Assembly (NCBI GenBank): GCA_030269625.1
Contig: JAJDFZ010000007.1
Span: 1 to 56,721 of the forward strand
Direction: 5' to 3'
Length of the DNA stretch: 56,721 bases
DNA from: Oxalobacter sp. OttesenSCG-928-P03
GTDB lineage: Bacteria > Pseudomonadota > Gammaproteobacteria > Burkholderiales > Burkholderiaceae_D
A program made the translations under genes and the position numbers. Numbering within the stretch: the stretch's first letter is position 1; the number at the start of each line of letters is the position of its first letter. This document shows, in pieces, positions 26,211 through 35,994 of the stretch. The notes under the pieces are model-generated. The model did no database searches. It was not told where the DNA came from and saw only the letters and a list, made by a program, of their open reading frames with translations.

Positions 26211-27149
26211 ATGAAAGACCGTCTGCAAAAATTTCTGTTCGAACACGCTGCTGTTCGCGGTGAATTTGTTGACCTGACCGAAGCGTGGGAGCAGGTTCAG
26301 GCCAACCACGCCTATCCCCCGGCTGTTACCAACCTTTTGGGTGAGATGCTTTCTGCTGCGGTGCTGCTTGCCAGCAATATCAAATTCAACGGCACGCTGA
26401 TCATGCAGATACAGGGAAGCGGTCCTGTCAGCCTTCTGGTTGTGGAATGCGATTCCAGCCTGAATATCCGGGCAACAGCCAAACTGGCTGAAAACGCTGT
26501 CATTGCGGATGATGCCACGCTTCGCCAGCTGGTACACGTAAACGGGCGGGGACGTTTTGTCATCACGCTCGACATGAATGACAAGGTTCCCGGCCAGCTT
26601 CCGTACCAGGGCATTGTTTCCCTTGAGGGAGACAGTCTTGCCGAAGTCATTGAAAATTACATGCAGCAATCCGAACAGCTCAGCACCTGTATCTGGCTGG
26701 CAGCCGACCACAACGTTTCCCGGGGCCTGCTCTTACAGAAACTGCCGGAAAAAACAGGGGAAGACGGCCTGAGCCAGAAAACAGAAGAAGAGGCCCGGGT
26801 ATGGGATCACCTTGTCGCGATTTCCTCCACGCTGAACCGTGAGGAAATGCTCAGCACCGATATTGACACCTTGCAGCACCGCCTTTTCTGGGAAGAGGAT
26901 ATCCTGTCATTTGAACCGCAGCAACCGGTTTTTGCGTGCAGCTGTTCCAGCCAGAAAGTGATGGATATGTTCCGTATGCTTGGCGAAACCGAAGTCAGCG
27001 CCGCCCTGGAAGAGCAGGACGGCAATCTGGCTGTGAATTGTGATTTCTGCGGCAAGGCCTATCGTTTTGACAAGGTGGATATCGCTCAGATTTTTGCCGA
27101 AGACACCGGCACCTCTCCCGCTGCCGGCTCCAAAAACGCCATGCACTAG
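26211..27149 (+). CDS. hslO: Redox-regulated chaperone Hsp33
   Basis: Hsp33 is a cytosolic holdase switched on by oxidants. In the reduced state four C-terminal cysteines bind zinc; oxidation forms disulfides and unfolds the switch. The cysteine pattern is C-x-C in FACSCSSQ and C-x-x-C in NCDFCGKAY (residues about 243-282). The N-terminal domain shows LLGEMLSAAVLLAS and the conserved GRGRFVITLD. The length is 312 residues. It fits a strict anaerobe that meets oxygen on occasion. It converges on the DUF349 gene with only 12 bp between stops, and I see no terminator there. Confidence 0.96.
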   Translation: MKDRLQKFLFEHAAVRGEFVDLTEAWEQVQANHAYPPAVTNLLGEMLSAAVLLASNIKFNGTLIMQIQGSGPVSLLVVECDSSLNIRATAKLAENAVIADDATLRQLVHVNGRGRFVITLDMNDKVPGQLPYQGIVSLEGDSLAEVIENYMQQSEQLSTCIWLAADHNVSRGLLLQKLPEKTGEDGLSQKTEEEARVWDHLVAISSTLNREEMLSTDIDTLQHRLFWEEDILSFEPQQPVFACSCSSQKVMDMFRMLGETEVSAALEEQDGNLAVNCDFCGKAYRFDKVDIAQIFAEDTGTSPAAGSKNAMH

Positions 27150-27161
27150 CCCTGACGCAAG

Positions 27162-29714
27162 TCAGACGGGCAATCCGTTTATTTTCCTGAGCAGCCGGAA
27201 GAGCCTTTCCGCTGATGCGGCATCGGTAAGGACCGGCATCGCGCACAGTGTATTAAGCTGATCCTGCTCCGAAACATTCCGGTTGCCGGACAGGGCATCC
27301 TTCAGAACTTCCATCTGTATCTGCCGCCGCCTTTCGGCAAACTCAGGAGGGCTGTCGATTGAAGCCATAATTTCCAGCCGGAGCAATCTCTCCTGCAGTT
27401 CTGGCTGACGGGAGACAAGCTCTTCCCGATAAGACGCGCTTTTTTCCGTCAGGGCCTTCAGGGCTTTCTCAAAACGGGAATCAAGCATTTCCTGCCCTGC
27501 ATCCGGCGGCAGCCTGTCCCACAGCGCCTTAAGGCTGTCAAGCATTTCCGGGTGATCCGGAATGGCATTTTCCAGCTTGTGACAAATAGCCAGTTTTTCA
27601 AAAAAAGTTTCAACCTGCTGTATTTTTTCCTGGTCCCTGATCGTCTGCATGCGCGCCAAAAGCACGCCAACCGCACTGTCATAACGCGCCTGAATTTCAC
27701 TTTCCCGTTCTTTCGGAACCGGCCCGGCAGCACGCCACGCGGCATCGGCATTTTTTAACGCCTGTTTTATTTCCACGATGGTTTTTGCATGCTCTGTCTG
27801 CAGCTTTTCGCAGATATTTTCCTTTTGACGAAGATGTTCGAGGCGCTCCTTGTCTGCAACCTCATTGAGCCTGGCCCGATGCGAAAAAACCGCTTCAGAA
27901 GCACTTCTGAACTGTTGCCACAACTTCTGGTCTTCGCGATTGTCCAGGGGGAATTGCCTGGCGCTTTCCTGCCATTGTTCCTGCAACTGACGAACCGCCC
28001 GGCTCGCTTTCCTGTCCTCGGGATCAAGCTTTCTGACTTCGTCGATCAATGCCTTGCGTTTTGCCACCTCAATCTTTGCCTGTGCTTTCAGCGGGTCATT
28101 CAGGGGGCGCATCACCTGCTCAAATGCAGCATCCAGCCGCTTTTTCTCTTTTCGGGCAATCGGACCGATCTGCTGCCATGCCCGCTGCATTCGCCTTTGA
28201 TACTCAACAAGACTGCGCCAGTCTGTCTTTTCATCTGCGGCATCAAGATTCAGCGCAGACAGAGTCTCCCGGACACCGTCAATCAGGGATTGCGCCTTGA
28301 GTACGTTCTGCTCACGAACAATCGCCTGGGATCGGGCATATTCCAGAACAGGCGCATAAGCACGATTACAGGCCGCATCAAATTGCTGCCACTGGCTCCT
28401 GGACGCCATTCCGGAAGATTCATTAAGCGCTTTCCATTTTTCACGCGCATCCACAACCGCTGCCGCCAGTTCCTCAAGTGTGTGATCACGATCCGGCAGC
28501 GATTCAACGATGCGGATCAGCTCTTCACGTGACGCCTGCCCTCCCCAGCGCGCCCACCCGACGAGGTTCTTGAGTTCGGCGCGCAATTCGGCAAGAAGCG
28601 CCTTTTGCTCTGCTGTCGGCTCAAAAACAGAGAAATCCAGGCGGCTGATCTGATCGTTCTGAGCCGACGCTTCACGAACAGCGCCTTCCTGGATCGCTTT
28701 TTGCATCAGCAGCAGGGAATAGGAAAAAAGGGATGCCGTTTCAGCAGAAGACAGTTTCTGCCCGGTATCGGGCTTCTCGCTCCTGTCTTCGCTGCCGGCC
28801 TGTGATATCAGCGCATCAAATCTTGCCTGCAGGGCTGCCATGCGCTCACGGTTATGCAGCGGCGGCAGGGATTGCCATTTTTCGCGAACTTCACGCGGCT
28901 TTAACGCTGATATCCCTGCACGCTCCCATTCATCCAGCGCGTCTTCCCGCGCCTTTGCGACCTCGAATGCCTCTGTATGCCGGTCGGCATGATCTTTCAG
29001 GCGGGTCGCGGCCTCATCAAAATCCTGCATCAACTGGCGTGGCAGCGCGCCCCACTCCTGCGAGGCTGACCACGCTTCAGAAGGCGCCAGAAGATCATTT
29101 AAGCGCGCGGCTCTTTCTGCCGGTGCCAAACCGGCCTCGTCCTCTTCGAGTTTTCGCAAGCCGGCCAATGTATCCATGACCTGGCGCTGCAAAGACGCCT
29201 GATCGGCAAGACGTTTGCCAATCTCCTCCCGGATCCTTTCGTACCGCGCGATCTGTGCCGCATCATGATTGCCTGTCTTTCTGACGGCCTCCCACTGGCG
29301 ATCCAGATCAGCAACCAGGTTCGGAAGCAGATGAGGTTCATTTTTCAGATTCTCCGCCGAATCAATGCATGTCTGAATGCGGTTTTGCTGCCTGTCGCGC
29401 TCAGTCATCTCGTCAAGCCTGGACTGCATCAGGCGGGTTACACGGCGATCGGTATTGCGCATGGCCTTTCTGACCTGCTCCAGCGCGTCTTTGGAATAAA
29501 CTTTTTGAGCGGCAATCAGGCGGGCATCAGCAAAATTGCTTTGCAGGATGAATGCCACGGCATCACTTTCGTTTTCAGGCAACTGTTCAGCCTGCAAAAT
29601 CGCTGCCTGCCTTGCCTCATTGAGAGCAGCCTGCTGTGCGTTTTTCTTTTCTTCGGAAAAGGAAGTGGAATCAGGCTGTTTTTTCCCGAACCGCTGCAAT
29701 AAAAAATCAAACAT
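27162..29714 (-). CDS. DUF349-repeat protein, very charged coiled-coil rich
   Basis: This 850-residue protein has repeated DUF349 modules, each a helical hairpin with a W-x-x-L/A-G pattern (for example LNDLLAPSEAWSAS, AREKWKALNE, LQEQWQESAR, KNADAAWRAAGPVPKERE). It is very rich in Ala, Arg, Glu and Gln and is almost wholly helical. There is no signal or membrane segment. DUF349 proteins are found across betaproteobacteria and actinobacteria; their biochemical role is not established. The start at 29714 has only a weak ribosome site. The gene is alone, with a 260-bp gap upstream. Confidence 0.88.
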   Translation of the reverse strand: MFDFLLQRFGKKQPDSTSFSEEKKNAQQAALNEARQAAILQAEQLPENESDAVAFILQSNFADARLIAAQKVYSKDALEQVRKAMRNTDRRVTRLMQSRLDEMTERDRQQNRIQTCIDSAENLKNEPHLLPNLVADLDRQWEAVRKTGNHDAAQIARYERIREEIGKRLADQASLQRQVMDTLAGLRKLEEDEAGLAPAERAARLNDLLAPSEAWSASQEWGALPRQLMQDFDEAATRLKDHADRHTEAFEVAKAREDALDEWERAGISALKPREVREKWQSLPPLHNRERMAALQARFDALISQAGSEDRSEKPDTGQKLSSAETASLFSYSLLLMQKAIQEGAVREASAQNDQISRLDFSVFEPTAEQKALLAELRAELKNLVGWARWGGQASREELIRIVESLPDRDHTLEELAAAVVDAREKWKALNESSGMASRSQWQQFDAACNRAYAPVLEYARSQAIVREQNVLKAQSLIDGVRETLSALNLDAADEKTDWRSLVEYQRRMQRAWQQIGPIARKEKKRLDAAFEQVMRPLNDPLKAQAKIEVAKRKALIDEVRKLDPEDRKASRAVRQLQEQWQESARQFPLDNREDQKLWQQFRSASEAVFSHRARLNEVADKERLEHLRQKENICEKLQTEHAKTIVEIKQALKNADAAWRAAGPVPKERESEIQARYDSAVGVLLARMQTIRDQEKIQQVETFFEKLAICHKLENAIPDHPEMLDSLKALWDRLPPDAGQEMLDSRFEKALKALTEKSASYREELVSRQPELQERLLRLEIMASIDSPPEFAERRRQIQMEVLKDALSGNRNVSEQDQLNTLCAMPVLTDAASAERLFRLLRKINGLPV

Positions 29715-29977
29715 AAACCTGAAACCCGAGTAATATCGCGATCAAATTGAAACCAGATATTGATGATAGCAAGACTCAGGCAAAATGCATCTTTTTGTGA
29801 GCAAGAAAATGAAAAAGTTTTTTTAACTTTTACAGATAAGCCATGAGAAAAAAAGGGAAAAACACATTCCCGCTAACAGGAATTACTGCTTCCCGACCGC
29901 GCAGATATCACACAGAAAGATAAAGAAAGAAAGCCGGAGCAACCCGCCAACCGGTCAGTTGCCGGCACATTCAACCA

Positions 29978-30196
29978 TCAATTGTTGCCATGGCACGAAC
30001 TTGCACCGCTCTGATGCAGGTCATAAGCTTCCGGCAGCGTATCATCCTCGGCCAGACTGTCATACATGGCCATCTTGATATCGTACATGGCCGCCTTGCG
30101 ATTATGGATGCCCATGATCATTTGGCGATCAAGTTCGGTTTTCATGTAAATCCGTTTCAGATGATCGGCATGGTGTTTGGATATAAATCTTTTCAT
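29978..30196 (-). CDS. Small unknown helical protein, 72 residues
   Basis: The start at 30196 is fixed by GGAGG five bases upstream; an ATG 12 bases earlier overlaps that site. The product is rich in Met, His and Lys at the N-terminus (MKRFISKHHADHLKRIYMK), then has a repeated-looking KAAMYDIKMAMYDSL helix, and ends in a Ser/Cys/His tail (SGASSCHGNN). No signal or membrane segment is seen. The His/Met/Cys content suggests possible metal contact, but this is a guess. No family is recognised. Confidence 0.55.
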   Translation of the reverse strand: MKRFISKHHADHLKRIYMKTELDRQMIMGIHNRKAAMYDIKMAMYDSLAEDDTLPEAYDLHQSGASSCHGNN

Positions 30197-30301
30197 ATAA
30201 GCCTCCATCCTGAGGTATTGCAGATAACATCCTGCTGCCCTGCCTGCAAATTACAGGTGGCAAATCTTTTGAAGCTATCCGTTATCTTGAAAATGTGTCT
30301 G

Positions 30302-31015
30302 CTAAATGGCCTGGCGACCATGTTCCCGGGCCAGATTGGAAAGCAGGGGCTGCCTGTTTCCCAAATGCGGGGATGGCACCTCCGAGCCCTGTAAGCCGGA
30401 CTTGTCTGTCAAGTTACATTTTAAACCTGAATAGCCTTCTCCGCCAATCTCATTTATTGATATAGAGCAATATTTCTGAAAATTTTGCCTCTGCAGATCA
30501 ACGGCAACATGCTCGGCCGTTTCGCTATCGTCGTTCCACATAAAGGCGCTGGCCAGGGAAAACCAGCCTTCCCTGGAGATTTTCTCTTGCGCCATCGGAA
30601 AAATATGATTTTCTTCCCGATCCAGCATCTGGAACATGTTCTGGCAATACTGTTCTGTTGCAGCCTTCAGCTCTGCGCTGATATCGCGGCGGTCGGCCAG
30701 GGCCTGGTTAAGAGACAGGCAAATCAAATCATGCAGACTGATTGCAGTCTGGTGCAAGGCATCATGATCGTCCATCATCGCTCCGCTTTCCGGAACCATC
30801 CGCCGCATCCCGGGCAGAAAATGAACTTCCAGACGACGTTGACAGCATTTTTTCCGTAACGGATAAGTAAACTGAAGCAGCATCTCAAGCGCGTCTTCAG
30901 AATATTCCTTCCGGTCGCAAAAATCCCGTACCTGCCCCCTCAAAGAAAGCAGGTCTTCCCGCAGACAGTCATTTTCCAGTTGCATGGCAACCTGTGCATA
31001 AGTGCTCGACAGCAT
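30302..31015 (-). CDS. Hemerythrin-like four-helix protein
   Basis: The start at 31015 has GGGGTG upstream; an in-frame ATG 66 bases earlier adds only unlikely sequence. The 237-residue product is helical through residue about 175. It carries DDHDALHQTAISLHDL and REENHIFPMAQEKI, which match the H-x-x-x-E/D and E-x-x-H-x-F-P pattern of the HHE (hemerythrin) family that binds a di-iron centre. The usual first histidine is not obvious, so metal binding needs proof. The last 60 residues look disordered. It is divergent from a nitroreductase-family gene, and between them are two inverted repeats, as if both react to oxidative or nitrosative stress. Confidence 0.6.
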   Translation of the reverse strand: MLSSTYAQVAMQLENDCLREDLLSLRGQVRDFCDRKEYSEDALEMLLQFTYPLRKKCCQRRLEVHFLPGMRRMVPESGAMMDDHDALHQTAISLHDLICLSLNQALADRRDISAELKAATEQYCQNMFQMLDREENHIFPMAQEKISREGWFSLASAFMWNDDSETAEHVAVDLQRQNFQKYCSISINEIGGEGYSGLKCNLTDKSGLQGSEVPSPHLGNRQPLLSNLAREHGRQAI

Positions 31016-31353
31016 AATTTTCACCCCGACTTTTGCCGTGTAAAACAAATCGTGTTGATAAAGAGTCCCGCAAAACAGCAAAGTTCAAGCCATCCGATTG
31101 TTTTATTACGGCAGAATACGATGCTTTTTCAAGGGTTAACATGAAATTTTTCATGTATTGCTGCACATTTGCATTGCGAAGGCGCAATACGCAGGGGAAA
31201 AGGGATAAAAAATCAGGGGACGGCATTCATCAGAAAGGGGCCTGACACGCCCCCTGTTTACCAAAGAGATGCAGCAGGCGCTCCCGGCAATGATATGATT
31301 GGTGGCAGAAAGCCCACTTTATGCCGCACTCATTCCACTGAGGGAGCTGAACC
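31016..31353. promoter_or_regulatory. Divergent control region with two palindromes
   Basis: This 338-bp gap holds no gene. An 18-bp palindrome (ACATGAAATTTTTCATGT, 31139-31156) and a 6+6 inverted repeat (ATTGCG-AAGG-CGCAAT, 31173-31188) are both good operator candidates. On the minus strand TTGAAA (31127-31132) and TAATAA (31103-31108), 18 bp apart, could be the promoter of the hemerythrin-like gene; the 18-bp palindrome lies just upstream of it. A GGGGC/GCCCC hairpin lies near 31237-31255. Confidence 0.45.
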
Positions 31354-31920
31354 ATGAATGAAACTTTGCAGACAATCCGGCAACGCCGTTCGATCAGGAA
31401 ATTTCAGGATACTCCGGTCCCGGATGAAGTGACAGAAGCCATACTTGAGGCCGGAAGAGCGGCGCCCTGCGCCATGAACCGGCAGGAAAGACACTTTACC
31501 GTCATTCAGTCGCCCGAACTGCTGGCTGACATGAGCCGTGAATCAAAGGCAATTGCGGTCGGCCTTAAAAACCGGCATCTGAGCCTGATGGCGCAAAGTG
31601 AAAACTATCATATCTTTCACCATGCACCGCTGGTTATCGTCGTCTCAGGACCTGAAGAGGAATCCCTGGTGGAATCGGATTGCGCTGCCGCCATCCAGAA
31701 TATGCTGCTGGCGGCAACGTCTCTCGGCTATGGCAGTTGCTGGATTGATTTTGTGCTCTTTCTTTTTCAGGGTCCCAAAGATGCAGAATACCGTTTCCGC
31801 CTGAATCTTCCGGAAGGCTACCGGCCTTATGGCTCCGTCGCAATAGGGCTCGGGGAAGACGGTCCTTCTGGAGAACGGGCCATCCGGGGCAATACTGTCA
31901 ACCATATTCGCTCGGCATAA
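31354..31920 (+). CDS. Nitroreductase-family flavoprotein
   Basis: This 188-residue FMN protein belongs to the nitroreductase family. It opens with the FMN-binding signature RQRRSIRKFQDTPVP, has LEAGRAAPCAMNRQ, and later IQNMLLAATSLGYGSCWID, with Gly-rich ends. GAGGGAGC precedes the start. Such enzymes use NAD(P)H to reduce nitro groups, quinones or flavins; the natural substrate cannot be read off. It is divergent from the hemerythrin-like gene and ends at a strong terminator shared with the ribonucleotide reductase gene. Confidence 0.9.
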   Translation: MNETLQTIRQRRSIRKFQDTPVPDEVTEAILEAGRAAPCAMNRQERHFTVIQSPELLADMSRESKAIAVGLKNRHLSLMAQSENYHIFHHAPLVIVVSGPEEESLVESDCAAAIQNMLLAATSLGYGSCWIDFVLFLFQGPKDAEYRFRLNLPEGYRPYGSVAIGLGEDGPSGERAIRGNTVNHIRSA

Positions 31921-31935
31921 CGTTTTCTGTACAAC

Positions 31936-31964
31936 AAAAAACCTGACTTTATGTCAGGTTTTTT
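31936..31964. terminator. Bidirectional terminator between the nitroreductase and nrdJ genes
   Basis: A perfect 12-bp inverted repeat (AAAAAACCTGAC, loop TTTAT) has an A run on one side and a T run on the other. It serves both convergent genes. Confidence 0.92.
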
Positions 31965-31999
31965 GCATTCAGGTGCGCCCCTGAACCATCAGACACGGT

Positions 32000-34882
32000 T
32001 TATCCGCAGGTGCCAATTGCGCCGCAGGCTATACAGAAATCACAGCCATCCTTGCGAATCACTGCTGTATTGCCGCACTCGCTGCAGTATTTCCCGCTGG
32101 TAAAAAGTGCCGGCGAACGCTGCGAAACCTGGCGTACCGGCTCATCCGCCACGACACCCAGCGGCTTGACCGGATGTCCATCCGGCGTGAGAATACCCAG
32201 CATCACGTAGCGATGAATGACCAGCTGGGCAATATACGCCACTGTCGACGGGAAACTGGCCTGCCGGTCACTGCCGGGAACACGGGCAAGGAAATCCCCG
32301 CGGGGTTCGGCATAATTGAGAAGCTTGCGCAGTTTCATCCCGATCCACGCCGGATCTATCACGCGCATATCGACGGACAGCAGTTTGCACAAGGCATCAA
32401 TCGCATGCGGATGTGCACCAGTCAGCCCCATGCTGTACGGGCGTCTTGTGCCATCCGGCATCTGCAGTTCCTTGAGCATCAGCACGAAATCATCACCGGT
32501 AGACGGGTTCTGGACATCGGCTACCCAGGCAAGGGTGCCATCTGCGCCGGTTCTCGGCTCATTGGGAATAAAAAGGGCATCCATTACCGGGCTGGGATCG
32601 CCTTTTTTATAATCCAGGGCACCCAACTGGTTGTAGCGCCATATCAATAATCTGGCAAACGCCGCCGTGGCGCTTGGCACGAGAACAGGCTCCTCGCTGG
32701 GCGGCATCGGCATTTCAAAAGAATCACCCTTGGATTTCGCCAACATGGAAAAGCGGTTTTCAAGCCATGCCCTGTCATTGGCGCGCATATCAGTGGAGAG
32801 CATCTTGGCAATGGCATCCAGCCCGCGTGGCGTCTGGCCGCCGAGTACCCATACCTCAAACGGAATGCCATCCTTGTCTGAAACCGCGATGGCAAATTCA
32901 CCCTGCGGACTCTGTATCTGCTCACTGATCCAGCCGGAAGCGCCGGCAGGCAGAGCGGGGCGTGAAGGCCAGCGAAGCGACGCCAGCGGAGCGGAGGTAA
33001 CGACCTCCTTTAAGATCATGCGCCTGTCCTGCTCGGAAAGAACGGCATGCGCCTGTTCCGGCGCACCGGTTTTTTGCGTATCCTCTGTTGCCGTTTCTGC
33101 CGGAACAGACAGAATAGCCGAGCGGATACTGTTTGGCCGGTACGTCGTAATCCCTTTCAGCCCTTTTTTCCAGGCCTCGAAATACAGGTTCTTGAAATCC
33201 TCATAGGGATATTCCTCAGCGACATTGACGGTTTTTGATATGGCCGCATCCACATAAGGCGCGACTTCTGCCACCATCAGCATATGATCCATTGCGGAAA
33301 TCTCCAGTGCGGAAACGAAGGATTCCGGCAGACTGGAAACATCATTTCCCAATCCCCGGTAAACCCGGTAGGCATGATCTTCCACAATGTAATTTTTCCT
33401 GGAACCATCCGGCATGCGCTTGACGCGGTTGTAATACCAGGAAAACGCCGGCTCAATACCGTTTGAGGCATTATCGGCAAATGCCAGCGAAATCGTTCCT
33501 GTCGGCGCAATCGAGGTAAGATGGGAATTACGAATACCCTGTTTCCGGATACCCTCTTTGATCTCATCCGGCAAACGCGAGACAAAACCGCTCGCCAGAT
33601 ATTTTTCAACATCCAGCATCGGGAAAGCGCCACGTTCCTGAGCCAGTTCGACTGACGCCGAATAAGCCGCATCACGCATGACTCTGGCAATCTCTGCTGC
33701 CAGTTCACGCCCTTTTGCCGAGTCATACCGGATTCCCAGCATGATCAGCGCATCACCCAGACCGGTAAAACCCAATCCGACACGCCTTTTTGCCTCGGCT
33801 TCTTTTGCCTGCTCTTTCAGGGGCCATTGTGTCGCTGTCAGGACATTGTCCAGCATGCGAACGGCCACCTTCGTTACCCGCGACATCAGGGCAAAATCAA
33901 AAAGCGGCTGCGCGGAAAACGGTGCCAGCACATAGGATGTCAGATTGAGACTGCCAAGACAGCAGCAGCCGAAATCAGGCAGGGGCTGCTCGCCACAAGG
34001 ATTGGTTGATTCCACGACTTCGCAGTAAGACAGGTTGTTTTCGCGATTGATCCGGTCCAGATACAGCACACCCGGTTCTGCGGCATTATAGGTGCTCTGC
34101 ATGACCATATCCCAGATCGCTGCCGCCCTGACCGTGCGGTAAACCCACTTGCCGTCATCACGGCGGCAGGCGCCTGCCGATTTCAGTTCTTCATTCGGCT
34201 CGGCGCTGTGTACCAGCTCAAAATCACGGTCATTTTCCACGGCGTCCATAAACGCATCTGTTACACCGACAGAAACATTGAAATTGCTCAACTGCCCCTC
34301 TTCCTGCTTGACGGTAATGAACTCCTCAATATCGGGGTGATCAATATTCAGCACGGCCATTTGCGCGCCACGGCGCGCGCCTGCTGATTCCACAGTTTCG
34401 CAGGAACGGTCAAAGACACTCATGTAGGAAATAGGGCCGGATGCGCTGCTGCCGGTTCCCTTGACCATGGCCCCCTTCGGGCGAATGGCGGAAAAGTTGT
34501 ATCCGACACCGCCCCCTCTTCGCATGGTTTCCGCTGCCTGCGCCAGAGCGGTATAAATACCGGGCTTGCCATCCACCACACTGGAAATCGAATCACCCAC
34601 CGGCTGCACGAAACAATTGATCAGCGTTGTCTGAAGACCCGTTCCCGCCGCACTGCTGACACGGCCTGCAGGAATAAAGCCATTTTGCATGGCCCAGAGA
34701 AATTCCTCTTCATATTGTTTCCTGTTTTGAGGAGATTCCACCTCTGCCAGCGCCCTGGCTACCCGCTGCATGACTTCTTCTGCAGTTGTCTCATTTTCCC
34801 GGGCATATTTTTCAAGCAGAACTTCGCGGGAAATTTCCTGCGGTGCGGATAATGCCGCAACGGCACTTTCGTGTAATGGCAT
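32000..34882 (-). CDS. nrdJ: Adenosylcobalamin-dependent (class II) ribonucleotide reductase
   Basis: This enzyme makes deoxyribonucleotides using a B12-derived radical, with or without oxygen. It has 960 residues. The start at 34882 has AGGAG upstream. The ten-stranded barrel shows the paired cysteine in [10 protein letters not shown], then [11 protein letters not shown], the radical-site loop [18 protein letters not shown], and [13 protein letters not shown]. After about residue 640 come two copies of a TSCPD-type domain (each with a [10 protein letters not shown] or [10 protein letters not shown] helix). The last 35 residues hold a zinc-ribbon-like CSECG...CDFCIACG tail, probably the cysteine pair that re-reduces the active site. 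No B12 riboswitch or NrdR box was found upstream. Confidence 0.95.
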   Translation of the reverse strand: MPLHESAVAALSAPQEISREVLLEKYARENETTAEEVMQRVARALAEVESPQNRKQYEEEFLWAMQNGFIPAGRVSSAAGTGLQTTLINCFVQPVGDSISSVVDGKPGIYTALAQAAETMRRGGGVGYNFSAIRPKGAMVKGTGSSASGPISYMSVFDRSCETVESAGARRGAQMAVLNIDHPDIEEFITVKQEEGQLSNFNVSVGVTDAFMDAVENDRDFELVHSAEPNEELKSAGACRRDDGKWVYRTVRAAAIWDMVMQSTYNAAEPGVLYLDRINRENNLSYCEVVESTNPCGEQPLPDFGCCCLGSLNLTSYVLAPFSAQPLFDFALMSRVTKVAVRMLDNVLTATQWPLKEQAKEAEAKRRVGLGFTGLGDALIMLGIRYDSAKGRELAAEIARVMRDAAYSASVELAQERGAFPMLDVEKYLASGFVSRLPDEIKEGIRKQGIRNSHLTSIAPTGTISLAFADNASNGIEPAFSWYYNRVKRMPDGSRKNYIVEDHAYRVYRGLGNDVSSLPESFVSALEISAMDHMLMVAEVAPYVDAAISKTVNVAEEYPYEDFKNLYFEAWKKGLKGITTYRPNSIRSAILSVPAETATEDTQKTGAPEQAHAVLSEQDRRMILKEVVTSAPLASLRWPSRPALPAGASGWISEQIQSPQGEFAIAVSDKDGIPFEVWVLGGQTPRGLDAIAKMLSTDMRANDRAWLENRFSMLAKSKGDSFEMPMPPSEEPVLVPSATAAFARLLIWRYNQLGALDYKKGDPSPVMDALFIPNEPRTGADGTLAWVADVQNPSTGDDFVLMLKELQMPDGTRRPYSMGLTGAHPHAIDALCKLLSVDMRVIDPAWIGMKLRKLLNYAEPRGDFLARVPGSDRQASFPSTVAYIAQLVIHRYVMLGILTPDGHPVKPLGVVADEPVRQVSQRSPALFTSGKYCSECGNTAVIRKDGCDFCIACGAIGTCG

Positions 34883-34920
34883 AAATAACTCCTGAAAACA
34901 GCAAAAAAGAATAAAACTGA

Positions 34921-34940
34921 GCGAATTTAAGCGAATTTAA
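34921..34940 (-). repeat. Tandem 10-bp repeat upstream of nrdJ
   Basis: The unit GCGAATTTAA occurs twice in a row, so equal faces lie one helix turn apart. It is 39 bases before the nrdJ start. An extended -10-like TGCTAATTT lies just upstream on the minus strand (aaatta at 34944-34949). The repeat would then overlap the transcript start, a natural place for a repressor. Confidence 0.45.
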
Positions 34941-34971
34941 CAAAAATTAGCAGAAATTGCAGAGCTCAAAC

Positions 34972-34988
34972 AAACCCGAAACGGGCTT
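34972..34988 (-). terminator. Short hairpin after etfA, possible terminator
   Basis: A seven-pair stem (AAGCCCG / CGGGTTT on the minus strand, three-base loop, one G-U pair) is followed by TTGTTTG. The U tract is broken, so efficiency is uncertain. Confidence 0.4.
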
Positions 34989-35041
34989 GCCATGTCTAAA
35001 TGACAACCCCGGTTTTATTTTAACGCTTTATTGAAAATGCT

Positions 35042-35980
35042 TCAGGCGAGCTCAGACAGCTCATCAATGAGCTGCGGCACCAGCTCGTGCAGGTCACCAA
35101 CCACGCCATAGTCAGCAACCAGAAAAATGGGGGCATCGGGATCCTGGTTAATGGCCACGATGGTTCTGGAATCCTTGATACCGGCAACATGCTGTATGGC
35201 GCCGGATATCCCGACCGCAAAATACAGTTCCGGTGCGACGATTTTTCCGGTCTGCCCGATCTGAAGATCATTTTTGACAAATCCCGCATCCACGGCCGCA
35301 CGTGAGGCACCGATCGCTGCGCCAAGCCTGTCTGCCAGGGCTTCAAGCAACCTGAAATTGTCAGCCGAGCCGATCCCCTGCCCGCCTGCCACAATCACCC
35401 TGGCATCAGAGAGATCCGGCCTGCCGGTTCTGTCCACTTCGCGCGAGACATAAACAGCCTTGCCTGTATCTGCCACGGCGGGAATATTTTCGATGACGGC
35501 ATTGCCATCCTGTGCAACTGCAGCAAAAGCTGTCGGACGGATGGAGAGAACTTTTACCGGGTCGGATGACTGCACCGTCGCAATGGCATTGCCGGCATAA
35601 ACCGGTCTTTCAAATGTATCGGAGGAGATAATCCCGACAACTTCGGAAATCATTTCCACATCCAGCCTGGCAGCAACTCTGGGCAAAACCCCTTTTCCAA
35701 AGGTCGTGGCAGGAGCCAGAATATGCGTATAGGCAGAAGCGGCTGCAAGTACCTGCTCGGCCGTGTTTTCAGCCAGTCCGTACTGAAGGGATGGCCCATC
35801 CGCCAGCAATATCCGCGAAACGCCGCGAATACCCGCCGCGGCTTTGGCCACTTCCCCGCACTGATATCCCGTAACCAGGATATCCACCATGCCGCCGCAC
35901 TGCGATGCCGCAGCAACAGCACTGGCCGTGCTGGCCCTGAGCTCCCGGTTATTGTGTTCTGCAATGACAAGTATCGACAT
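35042..35980 (-). CDS. etfA: Electron transfer flavoprotein alpha subunit
   Basis: EtfA binds FAD and pairs with EtfB to pass electrons from acyl-CoA-type dehydrogenases. It has 312 residues. The C-terminal FAD domain shows [22 protein letters not shown], then [23 protein letters not shown] and [10 protein letters not shown]. It starts 14 bp after the etfB stop, so the two are cotranscribed. No dehydrogenase or ETF-quinone oxidoreductase gene lies in the window, so the electron donor is unknown. The sequence does not show the extra FAD site needed to call it a bifurcating Etf. Confidence 0.96.
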   Translation of the reverse strand: MSILVIAEHNNRELRASTASAVAAASQCGGMVDILVTGYQCGEVAKAAAGIRGVSRILLADGPSLQYGLAENTAEQVLAAASAYTHILAPATTFGKGVLPRVAARLDVEMISEVVGIISSDTFERPVYAGNAIATVQSSDPVKVLSIRPTAFAAVAQDGNAVIENIPAVADTGKAVYVSREVDRTGRPDLSDARVIVAGGQGIGSADNFRLLEALADRLGAAIGASRAAVDAGFVKNDLQIGQTGKIVAPELYFAVGISGAIQHVAGIKDSRTIVAINQDPDAPIFLVADYGVVGDLHELVPQLIDELSELA

Positions 35981-35994
35981 ATCTTTTCGCCCGG

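Noticed and set aside
34883-35041. Looked for a cobalamin riboswitch or NrdR boxes before nrdJ
   Set aside because: No B12-box or ACACTATATATAGT-like element could be found; the stretch is short and AT-rich.
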